From NCBI GenBank assembly GCA_037833965.1, contig AP031352.1, positions 23,788,501 to 23,852,500 on the forward strand: DNA of 64,000 nt, read 5' to 3'. Positions 36,520-47,473 of the stretch are shown here, one piece after another. The notes beneath the pieces are model-generated. The model saw nothing but the letters and a program-made list of their open reading frames with translations, was not told the DNA's origin and made no database searches. The number at the start of each line of letters is the position of its first letter. The stretch's first letter is position 1. Source of the DNA: Marchantia polymorpha subsp. ruderalis. Its lineage: Eukaryota; Streptophyta; Marchantiopsida; Marchantiales; Marchantiaceae. A program made the position numbers and the translations under genes.

Positions 36520-37314
36520 TTTGATCCTCAGGTGCTATCCATTTCTAAATGGCATCTATCTTCTCACTCATCACTTGGATTCCTGTAGCTGTAACTCTAT
36601 GACCCAAGTAATCTACTTCTGACTTGCCAAATTCACATTTTGAAGCTTTGGCATATAATTGATTGTCTCTTAAAACTTGAATACCTCTCGTAAATGACTT
36701 CTATGATCACTCAAAGTTTTGCTATACACCAATATATCATCTCGAAAAACAATGACAGATTTATCTAGATAAGGGCGAAAGATATCGTTCATCAATCTCA
36801 TGAATGTAGCTGGTGCATTAGTGAGACCAAAAGGCATCACCAGATACTCAAAGTGTCCATACCTAGTACGAAAAGCTATCTTGTGAACATCTTCATCTGC
36901 AATTCGAATTTGATTGTAGCCGCTTCTCAAATCTAGCTTGGTGAAGTACTTCGCTCCTTGAAGTTGATCAAACAAATTATCCATACGAGGTAATGGATAT
37001 TTATTTTTCACCGTTTGCTGATTCAACCCGCGATAATCCATACATAGTCTCATGGATCCATCATTCTTCTTCACAAAGAGTACAGGAGCTCCATAAGGTG
37101 AAACACTTGGTTGAATGAATACCTTGCTCAACATCTCCTCCACTTGAGCTTTGCATTCTTCCAATTCGTTTGGAGCCAAACGATATGGAGCTTTGCAAGT
37201 TGGTGTACTTCCAGGTATCACCTCAATCTTGTGATCTACTCGCCTCTTTGGTGGTAATCGTGCAAGTAGATCATCTGGAAAAACATCTTTATACTCCATA
37301 AAAATGTCGTTCAA
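36520..37314 (-). pseudogene. Reverse transcriptase remnant
   Basis: The open 214-residue part covers [57 protein letters not shown] and [12 protein letters not shown], the usual gypsy RT blocks. The active site reads FRDD, with Arg where Ile, Leu or Val is normal. The frame shifts after HLREVFK (about 36,675) and meets a TAG at 36,546-36,548 before the connection domain. Confidence 0.9.
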
Positions 37315-37447
37315 CTTTTATCTTCCATGGCTTGCTGCTTGGTACGCCCATCTACTATCGATTTTCTCAACTCCTTCATCTCCGCCATGATTGCATTGAG
37401 AACCTCACCCATATCAATTGATGTTCCCATGCTTTCTCACACTCCCT

Positions 37448-37910
37448 CTAATACAAAGTGAGTATAATCACTATGTGACCTCTCAACAAAGGAGTCACAA
37501 AAGGTGCAGGTGACTCTATCACAGCTCTATAGTACTCCTCTCCATAATTCCTCACAAGAAAATCTCTCCATATCCTCTTCTGTCTATATACTGTTCTAAT
37601 CTTTACATAAGTGCTGAATCGAACCGGGACAGGTGGTTCGCGATTCAAATCCATGAAACAATCAGTATAGAATGTATATAGTACAATTCCAAGTCTCTCC
37701 ATAAGTAACTATTGGAAGAAATAGTGGCACTCTTGACTCCATCACTCTAGTCATAAAATCTACACCCCAATAAGCCACAAGGTACATCCGAAAATGATGT
37801 TTCTCCATGCAACGAAGGTGAATATCGAATAGGTTAGGAATTGGCCAGTGCGGTACTTGATTCTTGTCAATCCCGTCCATATCTGCAAAAACATAATTTC
37901 CCTCTTCCAC
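37448..37910 (-). other. Two related open segments in the place of gag
   Basis: Two overlapping frames (37,910-37,662 and 37,702-37,448) encode similar stretches: PHWPIPNLFDIHLRCMEKH followed by YLVAYWGVDFMTRVMES, and PPVPVRFSTYVKIRTVYRQK followed by FLVRNYGEEYYRAVIES. They look like two copies of one domain of about 50 residues. I do not recognise it as gag. It may be a captured host fragment or a highly diverged gag piece. Confidence 0.45.
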
Positions 37911-38031
37911 CTCTCTCTACATGCAGATGAATGACCTCTGCCAGCCTCTATACACTCTCAAGACTACACTCCATCATCACTCACTTGCTATTCCATGAGG
38001 GGTAATCCACACTCAAGGAAAGAGCAAGGTC

Positions 38032-38043
38032 GCTCTGATACCA
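38032..38043 (-). promoter_or_regulatory. Primer binding site, initiator tRNA-Met
   Basis: On the minus strand tggtatcagagc follows the 5' LTR after one base. It is complementary to the 3' end of plant initiator tRNA-Met, the usual primer of plant gypsy elements. Confidence 0.95.
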
Positions 38044-38044
38044 T

Positions 38045-38464
38045 TGTAACACTAGGGTTTAGAGAGAAGTTCACTGGAAGATAGAAACGTAAACTCTGAA
38101 GATGAGAGATACCAACAATGGTTCTCCTCTCCCTTATATAGCTCTCACCAACAAGTACAAGGTGATAAGATCTAATCTCCACCATCCATCCCACTCCTGG
38201 TGGATGGATGACGTGGCGGATAACCCTAACAAGCACACGGATTGCTGACGTGGCGCACCCAACTAACACACTAACTAACACACTCAATCCTTACCTACAA
38301 GCACACGGATTGTTGACGTGGCACTGTCAACTAACACATCCACTCTGTACCTACCAAGTGCGCGGATCGCTGACGTGGCAGCTATGATTAGTGCACACTA
38401 AAGTATCTACATCAATATTCAGAGTAACCTCTACTTTAGTTCTAACTAACTAAAGATGGTTACA
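38045..38464 (-). repeat. 5' LTR (420 bp)
   Basis: It has the same ends as the other LTR (tgtaac... to ...gttaca). It carries an extra 68 bp within a region of repeated cacacggattg-ttgacgtggc units, explained by one unit gained here or lost in the partner. Single-base differences elsewhere are few, so insertion was fairly recent. Confidence 0.95.
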
Positions 38465-38469
38465 CTAAA

Positions 38470-39339
38470 CAAAACAATGATATTAGAAAATCAATTCGTA
38501 AATGGATTGTGCAAACATGTGTTAATTATAGACCATCTCACAATATACAACATGTAAGGGGGCAATGTAACCTCCACTCGACACTCTATGGCAGGGACTA
38601 CTATTATTGCACTACACATAGTATGAAGAAAACAAAAAATATGGATAAAGCAGATCATATACAACAATTAACTTATTAAAAAGACCTACTTTGATCAATG
38701 TACTAAATTGTCATTTTAAATATATTTGCTGTGCCCCTAGATAAATCCATGATAATATTTCCAATAATTTAACCAATAGTTAAATCAAGCATGCCCCATC
38801 ACAAAAAGAAAGTAAAAGCTGTGAATAATTCGTATAATATTCTTTTTCACCTCCATCAATGGTATAATCAGCAACAATTTTGTCCAAGATACATTAACAT
38901 AGATGTTAACAGATAACAAAGCAAATATCTTGGTATTCTAATAAAATCTTAACTTCACTCAGCGAGCAGTAAACTATCATGTGACAGCCGTCGTATTCAA
39001 TAATCTAACGCTTGTTCATCATACTTCAAATAACTAGCTATATAATCTATGCAAGTTTTTTATATGAGTTTAAAGTAAGATGACATTGACATGAACCGAG
39101 TTCAATTTGAATCAACATCTTGATTACCCATGGATGTATTTGATTGCAATCATAACTAGCTATATGATACTGCACATCAAAAAAAGACGACGTAGACGTG
39201 ATGATGTCATACTTTTGAGTCCAAAACTTTTAACATAGCTCACTATAAGAAACGGATCTTGTCATATTTTCAACACTGGTAGAAGTTTTGGCAATCAAAA
39301 AATAATACACAACCCCGAACTGTAAGATTGGATATTGCA
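38470..39339. other. AT-rich repeat-derived intergenic DNA
   Basis: The first 90 bp match 34,030-34,102 and 40,045-40,145 in part, so the chromovirus entered an older repeat. No coding potential is seen. Confidence 0.5.
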
Positions 39340-39356
39340 TATCCGATCTTACAGTT
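39318..39356. repeat. 18-bp hairpin at the edge of the dispersed repeat
   Basis: aactgtaagattggatat (39,318-39,335) pairs with atatccgatcttacagtt (39,339-39,356) with one mismatch around tgc. Confidence 0.8.
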
Positions 39357-39960
39357 TAAGAGAGAAGACTTTTTGACTTCATGTTTAGTTTTGATTGGTT
39401 TGACTAAAGTAAAGAGTACTCCATTGGTTAGACTAAGTCTAATGTTGACTTAGTGGAAAGTGAAGTTCTATAAGTTGGAAAGACACAAATGGCAAGTCGT
39501 CACCTCAATCTAGGGATTAGTAATCATCTAGAAGGTTTAGGAGACCAATGGCATGTTGTCACATATTGATAACTAGTTAACTTTACAATGGTTTATCTTT
39601 GTAAAAGCAAGTTAGATATGAATTACCATTTGTTACTATGGTAAATTCTCAAGTAGTATATATAGAGAGGTGGGGAAGAGACTCTCAAGCAAGTTTAGAG
39701 AATCATGTGTGAGGACTTGTTTCACGAATGATGGAGTGAAGTTTTTTGAGTATCTTGGAGTATTGACGTGTGTTTGCGTTTATGTGAAGAAAACGATGTG
39801 ATAGGAGTTTGTGTGTGAGTTGGAGTGATACATGGAGAGTTTGTGAGAGAAGCTGTTTGGGACATGAATGTGATGATGAATCCTAGTCTTCTAGAACCAT
39901 GATGCGCTACAGCAAAGCCATCAGAGGTAAACCTCAGTGAGAGTCAGCACGGAGGTTGCA
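39340..39960 (+). repeat. Dispersed repeat, likely solo LTR; inverted copy at 1-640
   Basis: It contains a TATA-like tatatatagagagg at about 39,656 followed by a conserved leader with ctctcaagcaag and ttgtttcacgaatga. Order and spacing match the reverse complement of 1-640. No flanking target duplication was resolved. Confidence 0.5.
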
Positions 39961-40499
39961 GACTAAATTAAATCAGAAAATCACTTCATAAATCAAAAAT
40001 GCAAACATATGTCAATTATAGATCATCTCAAATATAGTTATCCCACAATATACAAACTAAACTAAACATAACAATGAAACCAAACAATCACTTTGTAAAT
40101 TGGAAGTGCAAATAGATGTGAGTTTTAGAGCATCTCACTGTATATAGTTCAGAGTTGACTTTTGACATGAAGATATAATACAAAAAGATAACAAATCATC
40201 TACACTCCTGTCTTCTTCATATGTTATATCCATTACTTTCTCCACTGCAGCCATGATGACATTTGGATATAACTCTAGTTTGTATTTGTAAAAATCAAAA
40301 TACATATCAAAATCTCCCTGAAAATCATCATTTTAGTCCAAAGTAAGCTCAAGATATCTAAAGAAAATTGATCCGCTTGCCTCATAGAAAAATCTTCATT
40401 TACTTCAATTGCTATGCTGAAGTAACTCTCTTGATCTAGTTTCAATGGTTGAGATGACGGTCAAGAGGTTTTTAAATGCTCCTAAGACTCGATCTGACG

Positions 40500-41966
40500 A
40501 TGTAAAGCATTTTCATGCGTTCCACCGTCATGCAATTGTGAATTTTTGTCTTTGATAATAAAAACTAAAAAACAATCTTTTCACTATGGCATTTTGAGAA
40601 GTCATGAAAAAAGTTTCATTGCAAACACGCAAAGTCTTTGCACGAACAATAGACTGCCAAAAATCCATCGCAAAATCTTTGTTTGAATTGTTGATGAAAA
40701 TTCTATTCCATTTGATATAGTCATTTGATTTTGCTAACAATGAGATAATAATCATCTTGGTAAACTTCCATCCTTTTGCAAGATTTGCAATATCTTTTCA
40801 AATGTCATTGTAAATTTTCTTCTCGGAGATGGTATGGGAATGATACTGAGGACTCAAAACAAAAGCAACTAAATAGATTAGATGATTAAATTTTGAAGCT
40901 TTCTTTCTGATAATCCTGATAATGTAGATCTTGAAGCTGCTGCAATCTTTGATAACGTACACATTCTTCACAGTTGTGTATAGATTGATAAGCTTAGCAA
41001 AGACTTGATCTAATGTTGTGAAACTTTGCTCGAGACAAGCAATACAGTCGGTGATCGACTTGATGAGCTTGCAAATCTTGTTGTTGATTGCAAAGTGATA
41101 CTCATTATCCACCAAATTGAAAATATCCTTGTTGATCGGCGGCTTGTTGACTAGTCTTGACTTGTCCAAGCAATGTTGAAAACCTTTGTGAAATGATGCA
41201 ACACTACTACATACAAGCACGGCTAAATACCATTGTGTTTCACATAAACTTGATAAAAACTTCACAATATTGTTTTCTTGACCTCAAGTTTTGAGCTATA
41301 TTGTCTAATAATGAGAACTTGTTAGAAAGTTGATCACCTTGCAATTCTTCTTTAAAACCTGTTCCATAGTGCAAGGAGCTGACACATCCTTTGTAATCAA
41401 ATTAAGCTGATGAAGACTTCAGTGCAAAGGAACAATGTTTGGATCAAATTGATCAAATTGCTTCTAAATCTGATCGTGCTAGTTGAACTATCAAAAACAA
41501 AGGCAAAGATTGCTATCAACCAAAGAAGATTTTTGTTAGTTGACCGTATCAATTGTTGCAGCAATGCATTTGTTGTCTACCTACTTGTAAAGTATACTAT
41601 GTCCAAGATCCATTGTTTTGTGCTAGTAATTGTTGTCATAACGTATATCAAGTTATTCAAAACATCTTTTCATCTATCCAAGATCCATTGTTTTGTGCTG
41701 GTAATGGCTGTCATAACGTAGATCAAGTTATTCGAAACATCTTACCATCCATCCATCGTAAGCGTCACATCACTGATGTTTTTGAGTTGATCTCCAAGCT
41801 TCAGCAAACACTCGCTATATTTCTTTTGTAATAATTGATCAATAAACACTCTTCTTGAAAGAATAATGTAGCTAGGATTGAGACCACGGATGAACACTTT
41901 AAGTTTCTTGTTGAAACGCGCATTGAATGCACTTTTGGAGGATATCAAAAAGTCTAAAAATCCCAT
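40500..41966 (-). pseudogene. hAT-like transposase relic (DUF659 type)
   Basis: On the minus strand 41,966-41,742 encodes FIRGLNPSYIILSRRVFIDQ and SDVTLTMDGW, which match the DUF659 start of plant hAT-like transposases. Further on, 41,265-40,798 encodes ETQWYLAVLVCSSVASF, a long helical stretch and ITDCIACLEQSFTTLDQVFAKL, the usual later segment. Between them lie stops and a 75-bp tandem duplication. The element is dead. Its ends and terminal repeats were not found. Confidence 0.7.
41603..41752. repeat. 75-bp tandem duplication inside the hAT relic
   Basis: ccaagatccattgttttgtg starts at 41,603 and again at 41,678. The two 75-bp units are nearly identical up to the cataacgta and aagttattc blocks. 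The duplication falls just after the TLTMDGW block. Confidence 0.9.
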
Positions 41967-43575
41967 ATGATGATTCTGTTATGATCTGCATTTATTACAA
42001 ACTTAAAAACTTTGAAAAATATTGCATTGATGCTGCGAAGAAAAAAATTAGTAGTGACTTCTATCGTGATGATTACATTGACGTCTGTTGACTCTTTGAA
42101 AATTTCTCTCCAATACGCATATATTCAATTTTATTTTCAGAATTAAAAGTACATCAAGGCAAGACATGATATTCCAACTTCTCAAGCTTGTCATCAACCA
42201 TCTCACTACAATATTCATACATTGCACAATAGTGATTTTCACTCACCTTATTAATTGAACGATAAAGACAATGTCATCTAGGATTTATCACCTCATCTGT
42301 TTTAAATCATCACAGTGATAACTCTGTTTTATATCTAGATGTCAACTGTGAGGATGATGAGATTGTTGTTGCTCCGCTCTTACCTTTCACTTCGAGGAAC
42401 AATGAATCCACAATCAATGATGGGGTACAAGAGTTCATTTTGAAACTTGTTGAAGACAGATACTTTCCGCTACCGTGGTTTTGCATCAAAATAATTCCAC
42501 AACTAGTTTCAATGATACGGAAGTCTATGTAAAGACATTTTACAACAATTCACACTCAAAAGATTTGTTCAAAAGATTCAAAACTCAAAATTTAAGACTC
42601 AAAAGATTACATTATAATCAATCATAAGAAACTGTACACATGCATCTAGTTAACTAGGAGAGTTGTGCAAGAAAAATTTAATCTATAGGTAAATTACTTT
42701 GTTGACCTTTGCACCCTTTGAATTTCAGATCTAATATCTGATTGCAGCATACACTTATATTCCACTAGGAACAATTGTGACAACTCAACCAAACCAAGGT
42801 CAATTTTAAACTATTTCTACATTTATGCCACTATCTATAACTCTGGATACACTTATATACGTATATTTCAGATTTACATTTATGATTTATATGTATATAA
42901 ATATAAACATGATCCATATACAAAATGAAAATAATACATGCTCCGGAGCATGACCTCGTGCCCTCGCACGGGGCATGCATTTTTGATTGTGTCTCCAACT
43001 CTAGTGTCAATATGCTAGAATTTTAGTAAGTACAGTGAGGCATGTAGAAAGAAGTGAAACGCAATTTATAACAAGTAAAAAGAAGACAATGCAATGAAGT
43101 TCGGATCACAACGATCGGATAAATATTGATGATATCATTTGATGGACGAGTTTATGTTTGGCAGGAAGAATGTCGTATCACATGCCCATGCGAATGTTGT
43201 GGACTAAGATGAAGTAAATTGCACTATTAGTTGAGAACAAACACAACGGAGAAAAAAGCGAATTGAGTTCATCAAAATTATTGAACCCTAAGTGGAAGTA
43301 ATGTTTGGTTGTGGAAAGATGCATTGAAAAGTTTAAATAGAGTAACAAGATAGTTTGAAGTCCAATGATGACATAAGAATGGCTTTATTAATGAGTATAC
43401 AAACAATCATGGGGAAATTGATTGATAAGCTCTAGATGGGCATGTAGTGGGTTAGGCTATTCGACATCCATGGAGAATAATTATGTCACGCACGTCCGCA
43501 TTTTAGATCTCCATATGTTATTGGCAATGTCATGTTGCCTTGCATACTACTCTTTTACAGTTTTACCTCTTGTTG
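41967..43575. other. AT-rich DNA with transposon debris
   Basis: Short minus- and plus-strand frames (for example 42,048-42,242) may be remains of the hAT 5' part. I cannot assign them. No gene is supported. Confidence 0.4.
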
Positions 43576-44279
43576 TCAATGAAATTTGAAATTCTCTTGA
43601 GGTTTTTTGTTTGACACATTGATATATTTCAATGTGTCTTTTAAGTTTTCTTCAATTTCAACAAGGTTATGTAGAGGATGGTTGATCACCTCAAGCTTCT
43701 CTTGTCTCGCATGCCTCGAAGATGTCATAAATGACAACCTAGTGTGCAAATCGTTCGATGTCTCTTGCAACCACTAAGTATTCCAAAAGTTATCTCCTTG
43801 GATGATGCATATGTCATGTAGCACAATGCAAACATTTACCAATTCAGACTCATTCTTCAATTGCACGTAAATCCTTTTTAGCAATATTTTTCATAACCCT
43901 TGAGCATTCCAAATGCCCGATCAATGCATATTGAGTGTTCATTCATGATTTTTTCATCCACACAATTTTTTCCATGATTTAGCGTCATGCATTGATCTGA
44001 TACATCATATGTCAAAATCCCAAAATATGCATTTGCTAGATGCAATATCCGGTAGTAGAATAGAGTGAAATTCCTTACAATTATAATAATTAGTAGTAGG
44101 TAACCGCGGTGCACAATTGATATGTGTGAATTATCTGCCGCACCAACCACATATGATATTTGACGATTATTTTCAAATTCTCTAGAAAATTTGTCCCTAG
44201 TGATTAGTAATGGTGAAGTACTACCAAATGTACTTCTTGAGAATGAACAATAGCACAAGATTAGTGAACTGATTGACAA
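43576..44279 (-). pseudogene. PIF/Harbinger-like transposase relic
   Basis: The minus-strand frame at 44,279-43,878 contains YVVGAADNSHISI, like the AIDGTHI block around the first catalytic Asp of Harbinger (DDE_Tnp_4) transposases, and later HSICIDRAFGMLKGYEK, like the ERxFGxLKxRF block. The second Asp region (NAYFGILTYDVSDQ) is altered. A downstream frame (43,770-43,576) may be its tail. No terminal repeats were located. Confidence 0.65.
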
Positions 44280-44378
44280 CCATTTGATTTGTTAATAGAC
44301 CGATACTATACAAATCCGCAATATTCTATATGGATGTGGCCAATATTACATTTGTTAAAGCTGAAATAAGAAGCAGAA

Positions 44379-44597
44379 ATGACAAACGTTAGAAGGCGAT
44401 CAAGAAGCAAGAACGAGATGGAGAATTTAGTGATCGAAGTTACACAAGCTATTGCAGGTTTAAATTTTTCTGTTGGGCAAGAAGAGCTTGAAACATTTGT
44501 TCACATACATGATAAAACCACTGAAAAATTTAAAGTTGAAATTTTGGACGAAATTGAAGAACTTTTGGGGACTATGAAGCTTGCGGAAGAAATTTGA
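44379..44597 (+). CDS. Unknown 72-residue open frame
   Basis: A complete small frame next to the Harbinger relic reads MTNVRRRSRSKNEMENLVIE at its start and is rich in Glu and Lys, suggesting an amphipathic helix. I recognise no family. It may be part of the element's second, DNA-binding frame or a chance frame. Confidence 0.2.
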   Translation: MTNVRRRSRSKNEMENLVIEVTQAIAGLNFSVGQEELETFVHIHDKTTEKFKVEILDEIEELLGTMKLAEEI

Positions 44598-45156
44598 TGA
44601 TCATTTCTATCTAGATGATAGAATTGATCATGAAATTCTTGACTCTCAACATTCATATTTGGATTTAGGAGAAAACATTATATTTAAAGAAGTTGAGTAA
44701 CTTTATTAACAAGTTGTTGATATAGAGTATGAGTTAATCTGTTGAGACATTAAAAAAAAAGTCTAAAAAACAATTTGATGATCTTATACGTTTGTTTTAA
44801 TAGCAACGTTCCGGTATGTCATTTTAAAAACTATACGCAAGGAATTCAAATTTACATTTCATGACATGTTGAACTATACAAACTTTATCTATGTTTGTTT
44901 GGATAAAGATGGCTTACATAAACTAGTTCGTACTTAACCGGGACGTTCGTGTATCACAATATGCAATGCAAAGTGGACTCTCCTTTGCATGGATACTCTA
45001 AATCTAATAATAGCCGTTTCAGCCCAAACTACTGCTTAAGATATTTAAACTCATAATTTATCACTTTCTAGGTTTAGTTCAAAAAATATTACATATATTA
45101 TTTTTTTAAGTAGACTTCAAAAAAACGAAGAAAATACTTAGGGATGGTTCGAGCTT

Positions 45157-45228
45157 TGAACTCGACGTGAATCGAACACGCAACCTTCTGATCTGGAGTC
45201 AGACGCGCTACCATTGCGCCACGAATCC
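45157..45228 (-). tRNA. trnW: tRNA-Trp (CCA)
   Basis: The 72-base minus-strand sequence starts GGATTCGTGGCGCAATGGT and ends with ATTCACGTCGAGTTCA. The anticodon CCA (plus-strand tgg at 45,194-45,196) sits in GACTCCAGATC. The acceptor stem of 7 pairs forms with two G-U pairs, the T arm has GTTCGATTC, and the D arm has TGGCGCAATGGTAGCG. It closely matches the nuclear plant tRNA-Trp. There is no intron. CCA is not encoded. Confidence 0.95.
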
Positions 45229-45839
45229 CCATGGAGACGCTTATAGCAATATTAATTTTATAATCATATTTCTCCACTTAGTGGGGCTTACACATAATCA
45301 ATGGTCTTTTAACTGTATTCCGCGAGATATAGTGCGGGGAGTGATTGTCACTCGCCCTGTCTGCTCGTCGCCCTATCGCGAAGTGATTTCAGCTCCAAAG
45401 TGACCCTCCCAAAAACCCTATGCAGGCGACGGTGTGCCGTGAAGTAAATCTAGAGATTGTCTCTGCGCTGTTTTTTTCTGCGTCACCCATTCAAAATCTT
45501 CGAGACTTTTCATAAAAGAGCCATCGAGAAGGCTAATATGGAAATCACTTGCATAGAAGAACGGATAGGATAGATGCATCACATCCTGGATTCATCTGCA
45601 AGATTTCCTAAGCACCCGCTACTGTTCAGTCCTCCTTCCTTCCTCCGGAAGCATCTCTGGGGTCGCTCTCGGACTTCGTTCGAAACTATAAAATATAGGG
45701 GACAGTGTGCCGTCCGTGGTGGTCACAGTCACCTCCTTGTGTTATGCAGGGGTCCCATCAAGTTAATTTTCAAGACTGGATGCTTACTTGGACATGGGCT
45801 GAGAGTCAGAGAGAATCAGGTCTGCGTTGGGGGAGTCAC

Positions 45840-47240
45840 ATCGACATCGGATTGTCCCTGCCCCCTTCGTCCAAACATCTTCTGCCTTACGCGTACATTG
45901 TGAATGACTCGTTCACAATGTATGACAATGTATTCACATTCCGAATGAGTGACCTTCATTCCTGCGAACATGACCGTGTATTAACTATTGGCTCGAATCT
46001 CATCGATCGAGTCGTATGCTCGTCCTGGTCTGCTTTCGTACTCACGTACTCTCATACTGCTGTCAACTTTGGCCCTCCACGAAGGTTTTCTATGACTCCA
46101 TGCTCCCTCGCGTGCTGCTGTGCTCGGCGGACGACAGATGAGCCTGAAATTACGAGGATTCGAGCTCATGCCTTCCAGCTTCGGGCCGCTGGCGCTCGTA
46201 GAAACTCTTATTGTGGCTGACTTGTTCTGTTATACCACGTAGAATCCGGCGGTTGAGAAGTAATCAATGAGCACAATGCGCACATGATTCCCTCAAGTGT
46301 CTTCAGAGGATGTTCAATACGACCTGCACGTGCTACTAGTTCTTTCGTCCGACCCCAAGCTGGTCTCTGGAGAACGGTACTTGAGGTGCTTTGATCTCTT
46401 CAGCTTTGATGTACGTCCTACATTCCAGCCCGGGCCACATCTTCACCAGTTCGCTGATCAGAGGTGTGTCCTATGGCTCGCGTTCGTCTATAGTACTAGA
46501 AAAGGTCCGCTCAAACCTCATCTTCAGAATTTCCAATCTTCTGCTCATGGACTACAATATACGACAAGCTGCGTGCTGAGGAGCAGTTTGTAACGAAGCG
46601 TAATTTCGTGATCAATCGTCTTTCCCGTCGAGAGAATCTTATCTCTGAACTTGCTGTACAGTCTGACTGAGAGCTAACTCGAGCGCACACTGCACAACTG
46701 TAAACACGAATGAAATCCGTAATCACCACTTGCTCTACTGAGAAACAAACCCCCCGCACATTGCCGCGAGCAGGAAAAAAATGCAATGACAAATTCTCAT
46801 GGCACGGGTCCGAAAAGACTTGAACCTTGCAGACTTTCGCGACACCTTTCGACCGTGATGCACACAAAGACTCGAGTGCATCGGTAACAGAAAGTACATG
46901 GATAATCATTGACATGATCATCTGTGCTCAAGCCTCAGTACAGGGGACTGAGGGAAGAGATTATAGCATTGTGGACATCCCGTGGACTGCCATGAGAAAT
47001 TCACAGTCGAGAAGAACGCTGACTCTGCCAGAGGTTGCCAACTCCAAAGCTCTACAACAACATGACTACAGTCTGGTTACTCCAGTCAGCGTTCGACTGA
47101 ATCGGGTGTTGAAGCCTCGTTGTCTCGAGTGCACTCATCAAGGCAAGGGTATCGATCACTTCAGACGATCAAGCTAGCGGTCAAATATTTGTACATCATT
47201 CAGGGATCGTGTAATACAGCGGAATTCAATGAGGTACAGA
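45840..47240 (-). repeat. Inverted-duplication arm, partner at 24.93-26.31 kb
   Basis: The minus strand of this block matches the plus strand of 24,930-26,310. Copies differ by many small changes, and frames open in one are broken in the other. Its right edge (about 47,240) matches the 3' flank of the OSD1-like unit, so a piece of that tandem unit was copied here along with its neighbour. Confidence 0.75.
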
Positions 47241-47473
47241 AGAGCTGTCTTGGCTTTCTATCTAACAGATGAAACGATGGTACTGTCAGCAGCAATCGCG
47301 CAAACACCTGAGGAAGTGCTGGAATCAGCGAGAGAACATCGATGAGCAGACTGATGACTGCGAGAAAAAGATCTTGGTATTGATTACAAAGACGCTACAG
47401 AGACGCAAAGCCTAATTTCCTTCCTACATTAACTGTGCAGAAACTAAATTCAGTGTTGGTGCCCTCTTCTCCA

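Larger units (their letters stand above)
34098..38469 (-). mobile_element. Ty3/gypsy chromovirus LTR retrotransposon, gag-less and defective
   Basis: The element spans 34,103-38,464 and is flanked on both sides by ctaaa (34,098-34,102 and 38,465-38,469), a perfect 5-bp target duplication. It is transcribed leftward. Order on the minus strand: LTR, primer site, about 700 bp without gag, reverse transcriptase, RNase H, integrase, chromodomain, polypurine tract, LTR. At 4.36 kb it is shorter than full chromoviruses because gag and protease are missing. The pol region has frameshifts and stops, and the integrase catalytic Glu is Lys. Movement would have depended on another element's proteins. Confidence 0.95.

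Noticed and set aside
46827-47177. 116-residue plus-strand frame matching 25,258-24,899
   Set aside because: Conservation follows from the duplication itself. The frame ends differ between copies and no motif is present.
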